Notes: a model not told the origin generated them from the letters alone. Counted from the first letter of the stretch, positions 26,008-34,413 are shown. The stretch: 64,000 bases of DNA from Meiothermus sp. (GCF_026004075.1 NZ_BPIK01000002.1:677504-741503), one strand, 5' to 3'. A program made the numbers and translations.

Positions 26008-27012
26008 TCACCCTTCGTCCTGGCCCGGCCCCACCTCGGGCAGCTTCTGCACGGCCTGCCGCAGGCGGCGGGCGGAGGCGTGGAGGTAGACCTGGGTGGT
26101 GGCGATCGAGGCGTGGCCCAGCAGCTCCTTGACCGCGTCCACCGGCACCCCCTCCTCGACCAGGGCGGTGCCGAAGGCGTGGCGGAACTTGTGGGGGGTG
26201 AAGCGCCGGGGGTCCAGCCCGGCCCGCACGGCCGCCGCCCGGAAGCGCAGCAGCACCCAGGTGGCGGTGGGGACCTTGCCCACCCGCCGGCCCGGCCCCC
26301 GGGCCTCGAAGACGAAGAGGCGGTCGGCCCCGCAGCCCGCCAGCGCCCGCCGCGCGGCGGGGGAGAGGGGGACCAGGCGCTCCTTGTCGCCCTTGCCCAC
26401 CACCCGCACCGCCGCCGGGGCCCCGCCCTCAGGCGTACCGGCGTCCGCCGGTCCCGAAGGGAATCTGCCCTCCGTCACCAGGTCGCGCCGGCGGAGGGAG
26501 AGCGCCTCGGAGATGCGCAGCCCGGTGCCGTAGAGGAACAGGGCCAGCCGGCGCAGCAGGCCCTCCTCGGGCTCGCCCTGCAGGGCCTCGAGGAAGCGCG
26601 CGAGCTCGGCGCGCTCGGGGTGCACCGCCAGCCGGGCGCCGGCCCTGGGGCGGGCGACGGGCTCAGTCACGTCCTCGACCGCCTCGCCGCGCACCCGCCG
26701 GCGCCAGCGGCAGTAGGTGCGCAGGGCCGCCAGCAGGGCCCGCGCCCGCCTCGGCCCGGGGGAGCGCTCCTCCAGCAGGGCCCGCACCGCCTCGGGGGTC
26801 TCCCCCAGGCCGCGCCGCTCGAGGAAACGGTGCCAGGCCCGCACGTCGCGCAGGTACTTCTCCACGCCCCGGGGGGCGTGGCCCTTCTCCAGGCGTAGGT
26901 AGCGGGCGAAGGCCTCCAGGCGCTCCTCCAGCGCCGGGTCGAGGGGGGCAGGGCGGGGGAGGGGGTCCACCCGGTGTGTGGGCTTTGCCCGTCCCAGCAG
27001 GGGATCGTCCAT
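26008..27012 (-). CDS. Tyrosine recombinase / integrase (XerC-like)
   Basis: 334 residues. An N-terminal SAM-like core-binding domain (about 25-125) is followed by the catalytic domain with Arg in GTGLRISEALSL, Lys in VVGKGDKERL, HKFRH, and GHASIATTQVYLH, giving R-K-H-R-H-Y. Residues between LRRRDLV and VRVVGKGDKE include an extra insert, GRFPSGPADAGTPEGGAP, encoded by palindromic repeat C (26432-26470). It is one border of a 17-kb island; a broken relative lies at 43087-43590. Bases 25731-26007 upstream on the map hold no gene I can recognise. Confidence 0.9.
   Translation of the reverse strand: MDDPLLGRAKPTHRVDPLPRPAPLDPALEERLEAFARYLRLEKGHAPRGVEKYLRDVRAWHRFLERRGLGETPEAVRALLEERSPGPRRARALLAALRTYCRWRRRVRGEAVEDVTEPVARPRAGARLAVHPERAELARFLEALQGEPEEGLLRRLALFLYGTGLRISEALSLRRRDLVTEGRFPSGPADAGTPEGGAPAAVRVVGKGDKERLVPLSPAARRALAGCGADRLFVFEARGPGRRVGKVPTATWVLLRFRAAAVRAGLDPRRFTPHKFRHAFGTALVEEGVPVDAVKELLGHASIATTQVYLHASARRLRQAVQKLPEVGPGQDEG
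26432..26470 (-). repeat. In-frame palindromic repeat C, copy 1 (inside the integrase)
   Basis: On the minus strand it reads GGGCAGATTCCCTTCGGGA, then a stem ACCGGCG-ga-CGCCGGT and ACGCC. It is in frame with the integrase and adds about 13-18 residues not found in related recombinases. Related copies are at 29897-29933 and 35009-35044. Confidence 0.65.
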
Positions 27013-27030
27013 GCGGCCATCCTAGCATAA

Positions 27031-27056
27031 GTTTATGGAAATGCCGATTTCCATAA
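27031..27056. repeat. Palindrome upstream of the integrase
   Basis: TTTATGGAAAT-GCCG-ATTTCCATAAA, 11-bp perfect arms, about 20 bp before the integrase start codon. It may be an operator for the recombinase or part of an attachment site. It is AT-rich against a GC-rich background. Confidence 0.5.
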
Positions 27057-27698
27057 AAATTCTTAAGCACCCCAGGGAAGGGCCTGGCCCCCTACTAAGC
27101 TGTGGGGTTACACCCGGGGCCGATCCTGCCTCGGGCACTGTCTGTACGCCGGTATAGGAACCGGGCGCTCGCCGCCTGTTGGACACCCCGAACCCCCTGT
27201 GGGGTTTTGAGGTTTGGGGGTTTTCGCCTCGAGGCCGTCGAGCCGGGTGCCGGACAGTGGTCAGGGGGTGGCCTCGAGCTATCCGCCCTCTGCCCACTGC
27301 CCCCGAGCTGCCCCTCGAACCCCCACCGATCTCTCCACGGCTTTACTGTTATCAGGATTGGGTCCGAGTTATCGATTTCTGGACCTATCCCAGATAAAAA
27401 CGCTGTCCAGGACGGGCTCGAGACCGCCGACCGCATAAAACGAAAAGCAAGGCCCCTCCGCGGAGGGGCCCAGGGTTGGACACCGGGCTAGGTGGAGGTT
27501 TTGGGGGGTAGGGACGCCGGAATCGGAGGCTCGAGCCTCGGCCTCCACTCCCTGGGGTAGGTCGTGGCGGAGGGGCAGGGCAGGACGCCCACCCCGCTGC
27601 AAGTTCTTCTGGCACACCTGCGCCGTGCGGTCACCCATTCCCTGGCGTGGTACCCCGGTACCGAACTTTCCCACTCGCCCACGGCCCTGCTTGCTGCT
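27057..27698. other. Non-coding stretch with one terminator
   Basis: About 640 bases. Open frames occur but show no recognisable protein. Features seen are a perfect hairpin with T-rich tail (separate entry), GGTACCCCGGTACC near 27650 and two related segments beginning ggacac at 27181 and 27479. Otherwise nothing. Confidence 0.5.
27434..27470 (-). terminator. Rho-independent terminator (minus strand)
   Basis: GGCCCCTCCG-CGGAGGGGCC (27451-27470) followed on the minus strand by ttgcttttcgtttta. It would end transcripts coming from the erythromycin-esterase-like gene at 27699-28844. Confidence 0.65.
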
Positions 27699-28844
27699 TC
27701 ACCGTAGGGGCTCGGCCGCGGTGGTCTTGTCGACGAAGAGCAGGGCGTCGAAGTAGTCGGGGAGGGTGGCCGGGCTCGAGCCGAGCAGGAGAGGAACGTA
27801 ACTCGACCCGATGGCCTTGATGAGCTGGGGCCGCCGCAGCCAGCGCCCCAACGGGCTATCAGGCCGGACGGCGCGCAGGTCGAGCAGGAAGTCCCCGCCG
27901 AAGGCCCGGTGGAAAGCGGAGTCGGCGGTGCCGGGGAGGGTGGGGAAGATGGGCATGGCCACCCGCTCCTGGCCGACCCCGGGTAGTTGGGGCCACATGG
28001 CCAGCACCCGCCCGGAGTAGAAGGTGGTGGCCAGGGCGAAGTAGCCGCCGCCGTAGCGCTGACGCAGGTACCAGCCCATCGGGGACCCGCGCAAGGGGTA
28101 GATGGCCCGCTCGGGGAAGGCGACGTGGCCGTTGTGCGCCCAGAGGACGGCCTTGCGTCCGGGGTACTCCTTCTCCAGCACCGTGATGATGGTCTCGGCC
28201 ATGAGCCGGTCCCGGGTGCCGTCGTCCAGGATGATGAACCGTGGAATCCAGCTGGGCTGATCGAAGGCCGCGTCGAAGCCGAAGAGGTCGAGGGGGCGGT
28301 CGGGGTGCTGCTGGCGGTAGCGGGCCATCCACCCCAGCAGCCCGGCGAGCTCCCGGGTGCCGGGGAACATGTTCCGCGCCGCCAGCTCGCCCGCGTCGGG
28401 CAGGCCGGCCTGGACGATGCCGTTGGCGACGGGGTCGTCAGGCGCCTCCATCCCCAGCACGCTGAAGCCCATCTCCTCGACCAGGAAGCGGATGATGGAG
28501 GCTTTGTACTCGAAGATCTCCTTGGTGCCGTGCGACCCCTCGCCCAGCCCCACCACCCGCGCGTTCCCGACCAGCCGGCGGAGGTAGGCCTTGTCGGCCG
28601 GGCTGAGCGCGGTAGGCGAACCGCTGACGGGGTGGGCCTCGCCCCGGAGCTGGGCGACGACGGGCCGGTTGGCGAGGTCGAGCGCCAGCGCGGCCAGCAG
28701 CGCCAGGGCGCACAGGAGCAGGAAGCCCCGGAGCGACGACAGGAAGCGCACCAGCCTCCAGAGCGGCCGCAGCCACCTCGAGGCCCCCCGGCCCCAGGTC
28801 ACCCGCCCTCCGCGGTCCCCCGGGTGTGCCCGGCCGGCGGCCAC
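27699..28844 (-). CDS. Erythromycin esterase-like protein
   Basis: Up to 381 residues; the start is uncertain because the frame is open beyond the likely N-terminus. A signal anchor (FLSSLRGFLLLCALALLAALALDL, about residues 33-56) places the rest outside. The EreA/EreB-like family appears as VVGLGEGSHGTKEIFEYKASIIRFL (Glu and His of the active site) and AVLWAHNGHV. Known members hydrolyse macrolide lactones, but most family proteins have unknown substrates; succinoglycan-biosynthesis-type relatives are also possible. It lies alone between non-coding stretches within the island. Confidence 0.8.
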   Translation of the reverse strand: MAAGRAHPGDRGGRVTWGRGASRWLRPLWRLVRFLSSLRGFLLLCALALLAALALDLANRPVVAQLRGEAHPVSGSPTALSPADKAYLRRLVGNARVVGLGEGSHGTKEIFEYKASIIRFLVEEMGFSVLGMEAPDDPVANGIVQAGLPDAGELAARNMFPGTRELAGLLGWMARYRQQHPDRPLDLFGFDAAFDQPSWIPRFIILDDGTRDRLMAETIITVLEKEYPGRKAVLWAHNGHVAFPERAIYPLRGSPMGWYLRQRYGGGYFALATTFYSGRVLAMWPQLPGVGQERVAMPIFPTLPGTADSAFHRAFGGDFLLDLRAVRPDSPLGRWLRRPQLIKAIGSSYVPLLLGSSPATLPDYFDALLFVDKTTAAEPLR

Positions 28845-29276
28845 TTCCCCGCGTTCAACACCCGATCACCTCGTAGCCATTCTACACAACCCCGGACACC
28901 CCGGCCGCCGGGCCCGACCTCGACGCCCTCGAGGCACAGGTACAGCGGGGCCGGGGGAGGCTCGCCGCGAGGCGCGACCCCAGCCGCGCCTGGCTTCCAC
29001 CGCCTGCAGCTCCGGGAGCCCCCAGGCCGGCGCCACTCCCTTCGTCACCGCCACCGGGTCGTGCGCACGGGTGGGCGTCATGGCCGCCCGCCGTGACCGC
29101 CTCTGCGGCGCGCTGCCCTACGGCCGCCCGACCGCCGCAAGGCGCTGGGGTGGGGGAGGCGCCGGCAAGAGTGGTGCGGATCGCTTTAAAACACCCCGGC
29201 CTTGGAGATAATTCGGAAGAACCCAACCCAGGCCGGGGGCAACCCCCGAAGAACCCAACCCCCAGGAGGAGCCCGC
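28845..29276. other. Stretch without recognisable gene
   Basis: About 430 GC-rich bases. No start site plus conserved protein can be supported. A direct repeat gaagaacccaaccc occurs at about 29216 and 29249, just before the Shine-Dalgarno AGGAGG of the next frame. Confidence 0.45.
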
Positions 29277-29935
29277 GTGCACACCTACGAAGACCCCCAC
29301 GACGCCCACGCCGGCATCGACGCCGACAAGGCCCGCGAGGCCGAGGCCGTCCTGCCCCCGCTGGCCCGCGCCGAGCTGGCCCGGCTGGCCGGGGCGGCGG
29401 GGCTGGCGGCGGGGGAGGAGGTCATCTTCACCTCCGAGGCGCTGGGGGCGGCGCGCCTGGAGCGCTCCGAGGTGCTCGAGCTGCTGCGGCTGGCCGACCT
29501 CTTCGCCTCGCCCAGCCGCACCGAGACCTTCTCGCTGGCCGCGGCGGAGGCCGCCCTGGCGGGCAACCTGCTGCTGCTCAACGCCCACCTCCCGGCCCAC
29601 CAGGAGCGCGCCGACGCCCTGGGGGCCCTGCTCTACCCCTTCCCCGGCTACGACTGGGGCTACGAGTGGGGCGCCCCCCGCGCCGTGGGCGGGGCGGGGG
29701 CGTGGGAGGGGCTGGCCCGCCGGGTGCTGCACGCCCTGGAGGCTCCCCCCCTGCGGGGGAAGCGCCACGCGCGCAAGGAGCTGCGCTACGAGGCGGTGTG
29801 GGAACGCTACCTGCGGGCCATGACCGCGGCCCGCCCCGAGGGGGGCCGCCCGCCCTGGTGCACGGCCGCAGGCCTTCCCGAAGGGGACCGTCCGCTGGGT
29901 CTACCGCCTAGCGGTCCCGAAGGGGATCGTCCCCC
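29277..29935 (+). pseudogene. Glycosyltransferase (GT-B) C-terminal domain fragment
   Basis: GTG 29277 follows AGGAGG by 6 bp. About 190 residues resemble the second Rossmann domain of GT4-type enzymes: SEALGAARLERSEVLELLRLADLFASPSRTETFSLAAAEAALAGNLLLLNA, where the donor-sugar glutamate region is TETFSLAAAEA. The N-terminal acceptor domain is missing and the end runs into repeat C. No stop occurs in this frame before 31253, so it is open into the next gene. Probably a relic although it has its own translation start. Confidence 0.55.
29873..29933 (+). repeat. In-frame palindromic repeat C, copy 2 (with an extra half unit)
   Basis: ACCGC-CTA-GCGGT stem followed by CCCGAAGGGGATCGTCCC (29897-29933), preceded by a half unit CTTCCCGAAGGGGACCGTCC (29874-29893). 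It is read as GLPEGDRPLGLPPSGPEGDRP at the end of the glycosyltransferase fragment, in the opposite orientation to copy 3. Confidence 0.6.
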
Positions 29936-29998
29936 CGCGCACGGGCAGGAGCCCCCGCCCGCCCCCGCCCCCGCGCCCGCCCGCCTTCCCCCGGGGCT

Positions 29999-30196
29999 TT
30001 GGGCCTGGCGGCGGGGCTGGCGGCGGCGGGGGCCTCCTTCCTCCCCGGCCTGGCCCTGCTGGTGGCGCTGCCCCCGGCCCTGCTGGCGGCGGGGCTGGCC
30101 CTGCGCCGGGGGGGCCGGCGCGACAAGGCCCTGGCCGGGCTGGGCCTGCTGGCCTCGTACTGGGTGCTGCTGGCCCGGGCCGGGCTCTCATCCTGA
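29999..30196 (+). CDS. Small hypothetical membrane protein
   Basis: About 65 residues in a frame different from the glycosyltransferase fragment. Two hydrophobic segments, GLAAGLAAAGASFLPGLALLVALPPALLAAGLAL and LAGLGLLASYWVLLARAGL, with a positively charged turn RRGGRRDKA. The apparent start is TTG and no good ribosome site is seen. It could be the frameshifted tail of the preceding gene. Confidence 0.3.
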   Translation: MGLAAGLAAAGASFLPGLALLVALPPALLAAGLALRRGGRRDKALAGLGLLASYWVLLARAGLSS

Positions 30197-30206
30197 GGTG
30201 GCTAGA

Positions 30207-31253
30207 ATGGTGCCCATGATGCTCAAGTCCTTCCTCCGGTCCTTGCGCTCCTGCCGCCCCTCCCTCCTCGCCCTGTCGCTCGGCCTGCCGCTGCTGGCGG
30301 GCTGCGACCTGAAGGACTCCCCGCCCCCGCCCGACCCCTCCGGCGTCACCCGGCTGGAGGTGAGCTGCGGCGGCCGGGGCTTCCTGGGCGTCCACATCTG
30401 GGGGGAACGGGGGGTCATGGTGCTGCGCTTCTGGGGCCGCAGCTGGGTCTACGCCCCCGGCTTCGTGGGCGAGGCCTGGGGCGGGGGGCCCGGGTGCATG
30501 AGCGCCCCCGAGCGGGGCGCGGTGGAGGTCTACCTCAAGCGCGCGCGCGACGGGCGGTGGGTGCGGGGCTGGGTGGAGGCGGGGCTGGTCGAGGGGGCGG
30601 GGGGCTCCCCCGAGTTCCGGGTGCTCGGCGAGCTCAAGACCCAGGCGGTGGAGGAGGCCGACCTGCCCTTCGAGCGCGTGCCCGACCCCAGGGCCGCGGG
30701 CGGCTTCTACCTCGAGGACCGCCCCCTGCCCCCCGCCCCCGTGTGGCTGCCGCGGGCCTTCTGCCTGCAGCCGGGGGTGGGCTGGCCGTGGGGCGTCGAG
30801 CCGGGCAACTGGAACCCCGACTACCCCCCGGTGGCCCCCGCCAGCCCCCCCGCGCTGTACTACGGCTACGAGGGCGACGTCGGCGACCCCGCCTTCATCG
30901 AGTACGCCAACGGGAAGTACGCCGGGAGGCGGACCGACGCCGATCGGGTCTCCGGCGCCTTCGCCGTCGCCCCCGCCGACGGCCCGCTCAAGATCGTGCT
31001 CTACGCCTCCTGGCGCGCGGAGTGGCACCCCCTCTACGGCCGCTGGGTGCGCATCTACCCGCGAGAGCCCATCTCCATGCGGCTGGAGGGGGGGCGGCTG
31101 GTGTGCGAGGGCCACCGCCCGGCGGACTGGGTGGTGGAGCCGATGCCCGAGGGCTTCAACTTCCCCGGCTTCCTGCCCGAGGAGAACGACTTCGACGTCT
31201 TCAACACCCCCTACGAGCTCCCCGCCGAGCTCGACCCCTACGCGGGGAGGTGA
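30207..31253 (+). CDS. Putative lipoprotein, hypothetical
   Basis: 348 residues; ATG 30207 or 30216. A basic start and hydrophobic stretch end in the lipobox LLAGC (Cys about residue 33), so Lgt/Lnt would process it. The mature part is rich in Trp, Tyr and Pro, with VSCGGRGFLGVHIWGERGVMVLRF and NWNPDYPPVAPASPPALYYGYEGDVGDPAFIEYANG. No family recognised. A TAGAAT box overlaps the first ATG, so the second ATG may be the start of a near-leaderless transcript. Confidence 0.65.
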   Translation: MVPMMLKSFLRSLRSCRPSLLALSLGLPLLAGCDLKDSPPPPDPSGVTRLEVSCGGRGFLGVHIWGERGVMVLRFWGRSWVYAPGFVGEAWGGGPGCMSAPERGAVEVYLKRARDGRWVRGWVEAGLVEGAGGSPEFRVLGELKTQAVEEADLPFERVPDPRAAGGFYLEDRPLPPAPVWLPRAFCLQPGVGWPWGVEPGNWNPDYPPVAPASPPALYYGYEGDVGDPAFIEYANGKYAGRRTDADRVSGAFAVAPADGPLKIVLYASWRAEWHPLYGRWVRIYPREPISMRLEGGRLVCEGHRPADWVVEPMPEGFNFPGFLPEENDFDVFNTPYELPAELDPYAGR

Positions 31254-31259
31254 GCGGGC

Positions 31260-31562
31260 ATGGGAAACCTGGGCAAGCTCGAGGCGCTGCTGCTGAAGAT
31301 CCTGGGGTCGCTGGCCCTGGGGGTGGCCCTGCTGGCCCTGCCCCCCCTGGCCCTCCCCGACCGCCACCTCACCCCCACGGCCCGGGCCCTGCCCGAGGGC
31401 TCGCTGCCGCGGCAGGAGGCCCTGGCCGCCGTGCGGCAGGGGGCGCTGGCCCAGCTCACGCTGGGGGGGCTGGCGGGGGCGGTGCTGCTGGGGCTGGGCG
31501 GGCTGCGGGGGGAGGTGGCCCGGCTGCGCGAGCGGCTGGAGCAGGCGTTGGAGGAGGCCTGA
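31260..31562 (+). CDS. Small hypothetical membrane protein
   Basis: 100 residues, ATG six bases after the lipoprotein stop, so co-translated. Two membrane segments (ILGSLALGVALLALPPLAL and LTLGGLAGAVLLGLGGL) and a C-terminal short coiled coil (RGEVARLRERLEQALEEA). Function unknown; may partner with the lipoprotein. Confidence 0.55.
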   Translation: MGNLGKLEALLLKILGSLALGVALLALPPLALPDRHLTPTARALPEGSLPRQEALAAVRQGALAQLTLGGLAGAVLLGLGGLRGEVARLRERLEQALEEA

Positions 31563-31705
31563 AGGGGGGGGCCTCGAGCACCCCCAACCCCTCCCGCCCG
31601 GCCGGTGGAGGCCATGCCGCCCCCCGCTGGCCGCGAAGCCCGCTCCCGCCTCCCGCCTCCCGCCTCCCGCCCGAGGGCCTCTTTCCCCCCACGGGGAGGT
31701 CCGGC

Positions 31706-31740
31706 TTGACCAACCCATCTAGTCAGACTAGACTGATGGG
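31706..31740 (+). promoter_or_regulatory. Leaderless promoter with overlapping operator (toxin-antitoxin)
   Basis: TTGACC (31706-31711), 17 bp, TAGACT (31729-31734), then six bases to the GTG at 31741. The palindrome TCTAGTC-A-GACTAGA (31718-31732) covers the spacer and the -10, which suits autorepression by the antitoxin. Confidence 0.7.
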
Positions 31741-32001
31741 GTGAAACGCAGCTGGCAGCTTCAGGAGGCCAAGGCCCGCTTCTCCGAGGTGGTGGAGCAG
31801 GCCCTGAAGGGCGAGGCCCAGACCGTGACCCGGCGGGGCCGGCCCGCGGTGGTGGTGCTGGACTGGGCGACCTACACCCGCCTTCGCGGCGAGGATACCC
31901 CCCTGCTCGAGGCCCTCCGCCCGCCGGAGCCCCTCTCCGACGAGGAGGCCGAGGCCCTCTCCGACCGGTCGCGCGCAGGCTACCGGGAGGTGGGCTTTTG
32001 A
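31741..32001 (+). CDS. Antitoxin, Phd/YefM type
   Basis: 86 residues from GTG 31741. The N-terminal domain MKRSWQLQEAKARFSEVVEQALKGEAQTVTRRGRPAVVVL is the Phd/YefM DNA-binding fold (A-x-x-x-FSE-V-x-x-A and G-x-PAVVV). The C-terminal part is acidic and would wrap the toxin. The stop overlaps the toxin start codon. It should bind the palindrome over its own -10. Confidence 0.9.
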   Translation: MKRSWQLQEAKARFSEVVEQALKGEAQTVTRRGRPAVVVLDWATYTRLRGEDTPLLEALRPPEPLSDEEAEALSDRSRAGYREVGF

Positions 32002-32420
32002 GCTACCTGCTCGACACCAACGTGGTCTCCGAGGCGGCCAAGCGTCAGCCCGACCCCAGGGTTACGGCCTGGCTGAAAGGGCTCTCCGTGCGGGAAGCCT
32101 ACCTTTCCGCTCTCACCTTGGGCGAGCTGGTGCAGGGGGCCGTCCGCGCCCCCGAGCCGCGCCGAGCTGTCCTGGAAGGCTGGATCGAAGACCTCAAGCG
32201 GCGCTTCGCCGGGCAGATTCTGCCCCTGGACACGGGGGTCATGGAGACGTGGGGCGCCCTCACCGGCGAGGCCCTGAACCAGGGCCGCCCCCTTTCCCCC
32301 CTGGACGCCCTGCTGGCGGCCACCGCCCTGCGCCACGGCCTCACCCTGGTCAGCCGCAACACCGGCCACTTCCGGGGCCTGCCCGTTCGGCTGCTCAACC
32401 CCTGGGAGGCGGGGGCCTGA
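31998..32420 (+). CDS. PIN-domain toxin (VapC/FitB-like)
   Basis: 140 residues starting with TTG 31998, overlapping the antitoxin stop. The acidic metal site is made of Asp in SYLLDTNVVSE, Glu in LTLGELVQGA, Asp in LSPLDALLAATA, and the region TLVSRNTGHFRGL. VapC-type toxins are ribonucleases that cleave tRNA or rRNA. With the Phd-type antitoxin it forms a complete type II module in the island. Confidence 0.9.
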   Translation: MSYLLDTNVVSEAAKRQPDPRVTAWLKGLSVREAYLSALTLGELVQGAVRAPEPRRAVLEGWIEDLKRRFAGQILPLDTGVMETWGALTGEALNQGRPLSPLDALLAATALRHGLTLVSRNTGHFRGLPVRLLNPWEAGA

Positions 32421-32521
32421 CCCCGCTCTCGCCGCCGCCCTCCGCCCCCCGGCCCGCCGCCCGACCCCGCTATAACGGGGGTGTGGAGCCGCACCCCCTC
32501 CCCCCGCCGCCCCCCGCTAGC

Positions 32522-32875
32522 ATGGGGGCCATGGAGCACGAGCCCACGACTGCGGCCCCGCCCCGCGCCCCCCACGACCGCCTGGCCGACCTCGAGCGCC
32601 TCCAGGCGGCGCTCGAGCGCCAGCAGCTACTCCTGTTGCGGGAGCAGGTGCGCCTCGAGCGCCGCCTCACCCCGGTGCCGGGGCCTGCGGGGGAGGGGGA
32701 AGGGGAGGGGGAGGTCCTGCGGGAGGCCCTGGCCCTGGAGGCCTCCCGCCTGCGGCGGGAGTTTGCGCGCCGGCTCGAGGAGGTCTAGCGCACCCTCTGC
32801 CTGGCGGTGCTGGCCCTGGTGGGGCTGCTCGTGCTGCTGGCGTACGCCCTCGAGGCCGGGGCGGGCCGCCCCTAG
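32522..32875 (+). pseudogene. Coiled-coil plus membrane-tail protein with in-frame stop
   Basis: ATG 32522 (or 32531). Residues after HDRLADLERLQAALERQQLLLLREQ form a coiled coil. A TAG at 32786-32788 ends the frame, but the same frame continues with RTLCLAVLALVGLLVLLAYALEAG, a clear membrane anchor, and ends at 32875. Without the stop this would be a 117-residue tail-anchored protein. It may be a recent nonsense mutation. Confidence 0.5.
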
Positions 32876-32885
32876 GCCCCTGGGC

Positions 32886-33703
32886 TCACAGCTCGAGGCC
32901 GCCTCGCTCCGCTGCGGGGGCGGCAGGGGTGGCCTGTGCCCGGGCCGGCTCCGGCCCCAGCTCGAGGCCCCGCGCGCGGGCCAGGTCCTCGGGGGTCACG
33001 CCGTCGACGTCGGGGCGGCGGGGGTCGGCCCCTCCCTCCAGCAGGGCCTGCGCCGCTTCCTTCTGCCCCTCGAGGGCCGCCCAGTGCAGCGGGGTGCGGC
33101 CTCCGATGTCGGCGGCGTCGGGGTCGGCCCACCCCTTCAGCAGCGCCCGCGCGGCCCGGGCCTCGCCCCCCGCCGCGGCGTGGTGCAGGGGGCTCTCCCC
33201 CCCGGCCGCCGGGGCCTCCAGCGGGGCCCCGGCCCGCAGCAGCCGGTGCAGCTGCTCCACGTCCCTGGCGTCGATGGCCTGGTGCACGGCCACCCACTGG
33301 GCCCTACGGCAACCTGGTGCAGCACCTGGCCGGCGGCGGCCTCCGCGAGGGAGGGGGTGCCGAGGGAGAGGGGCTGCCCATTCTTCCACAGCGCCGCGCG
33401 GGCCTGCGCGTAGGTCAGGGCCAGCCGCTCGGCCTCGCGCTCGAGGCGCTCGTGGTCGAGCACCACGTAGCTGCGCACCTGCCCGGCCTCCTCCCCCTCG
33501 GCCGGGCCCAGGCACCGCACCAGGCGGGCGTGTGCGGCCAGGGGCAGCGGCACCTCGCCCAGCACCTCGCGCCCGTCGACGTCGGCGGGCTCGGGGTGGG
33601 GGAGCACCCGCGGGTCCTCCTCCTCCCCCAGCCGCCCGGCGCGGCGCCAGGCCTCAAGGGCCTCGAGGCCCCGGCCGATGACGACCTTCTCGGCGTTCTC
33701 CAT
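32886..33703 (-). pseudogene. Ankyrin-repeat protein split by a frameshift
   Basis: The N-terminal half (from ATG 33703, MENAEKVVIGRGLEALEAWRRAGRL) contains YAQARAALWKNGQPLSLGTPSLAEAAAGQVLHQVAVG. The reading then shifts near 33297-33312 to another frame that holds VAVHQAIDARDVEQLHRLLRAGAPLEA, GESPLHHAAAGGEARAARALL and GGRTPLHWAALEGQKEAAQALLEGGADP, three ankyrin repeats. No homopolymer is present at the shift. A one-base loss or a sequencing error would explain it. Confidence 0.65.
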
Positions 33704-34038
33704 GGCCGGGAGGGTAGTACGGGGGTGGCGGGACCGTCAACGGTTCGGGGTGGGGGGCGCGCGGGTTTTGCGTCGAAGCTGCTGAGCAGGGCGCTGCTAC
33801 CTTCGGCGGGTGTCCCGGCCCGTGCTGCCTTAAGGATACCCGGCGCGTCCGGCGTCACCGGCGTCGGGGTGGGGGCGGTGACGCCGGGGCGGCTACACTG
33901 TGCTTATGCGCGCCCCCCTCCCCCCCTTCCCCTCCTCGAGGCCGCCGCCCGCCGGCTTTACCGGCTGCCCCTGGCGGGGGCCGCGCCGGCGCTGGCCCCG
34001 CTGAGCGCGCTGTGCCCCGTGGTGGCCTGGGGGGACCC
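33704..34038. other. Stretch with an inverted repeat, no clear gene
   Basis: About 335 bases. CCGGCGTCACCG (33849-33860) pairs with CGGTGACGCCGG (33876-33887). A frame downstream reads LLEAAARRLYRLPLAGAAPALAPLSALCPVVAWGDPYLS without a supported start; it could be a gene fragment. Confidence 0.4.
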
Positions 34039-34254
34039 CTACCTCAGCCCCCGGAAGAGGTCCTTGAGGAAGGCCCCGAAGGGCGCGAGCTTGTCGCACC
34101 AGACCACCGCGCTCCAGGCCTCGAGGGCGGGGCGCACCTCCTCGAGCAGGGCGCTCTTGCCGTAGCCCGGCGGGGCCGCCAGCACCACCCCGCGCCCGGC
34201 GCGCACCGAAAGGAGGAGTGCACGCCCTTCCTGCTGTCTGCCCACGAACGCCAT
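34039..34254 (-). pseudogene. N-terminal fragment of an AAA+ ATPase (STAND-like)
   Basis: ATG 34254 follows GGAGGT; an earlier ATG at 34266 is less likely. The 71 residues begin MAFVGRQQEGRALLLSVRAGRGVVLAAPPGYGKSALLEEVRPALEAW with Walker A PPGYGKS, and end at 34039. No Walker B or sensor follows. A second copy of the same beginning is at 46879-46980. Both have iteron-like DNA upstream, so the gene and operator moved together. Confidence 0.6.
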
Positions 34255-34289
34255 TGGTACCTCCATTCCATCGCTTGCCGCATCACTGG

Positions 34290-34385
34290 TTTGCTGATCT
34301 ACTGCGTTACTGAACGCAGTATTTCCTGTACTCAGTATTTACTGAAATCAGTAGTTACTGCAATCAGCAATTACTGACCTCAGCT
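34290..34385. repeat. Tandem 16-bp iteron-like operator array
   Basis: Five direct units of exactly 16 bp (34306-34321, 34322-34337, 34338-34353, 34354-34369, 34370-34385) with consensus TTACTGAANTCAGTA, each itself palindromic, and a weak sixth unit at 34290. The last unit touches the -35 of the gene at 34420. It lies between two divergent genes and is the most AT-rich DNA nearby. Confidence 0.75.
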
Positions 34386-34413
34386 TGCCCCTGTTTGCCC
34401 GGTTGGGTAAGAT
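34385..34413 (+). promoter_or_regulatory. Leaderless promoter for the helix-turn-helix gene
   Basis: TTGCCC (34385-34390), 17 bp, TAAGAT (34408-34413), then six bases to the GTG at 34420. The -35 overlaps the last iteron. Confidence 0.6.

Noticed and set aside
33890..34037. Gene reading LLEAAARRLYRLPLAGAAPALAPLSALCPVVAWGDPYLS
   Set aside because: No start codon with ribosome site and no continuation; mentioned only as a possible fragment.
34290..34385. CRISPR array
   Set aside because: The units are directly adjacent 16-bp palindromes without spacers, so it is an operator or iteron array, not CRISPR.
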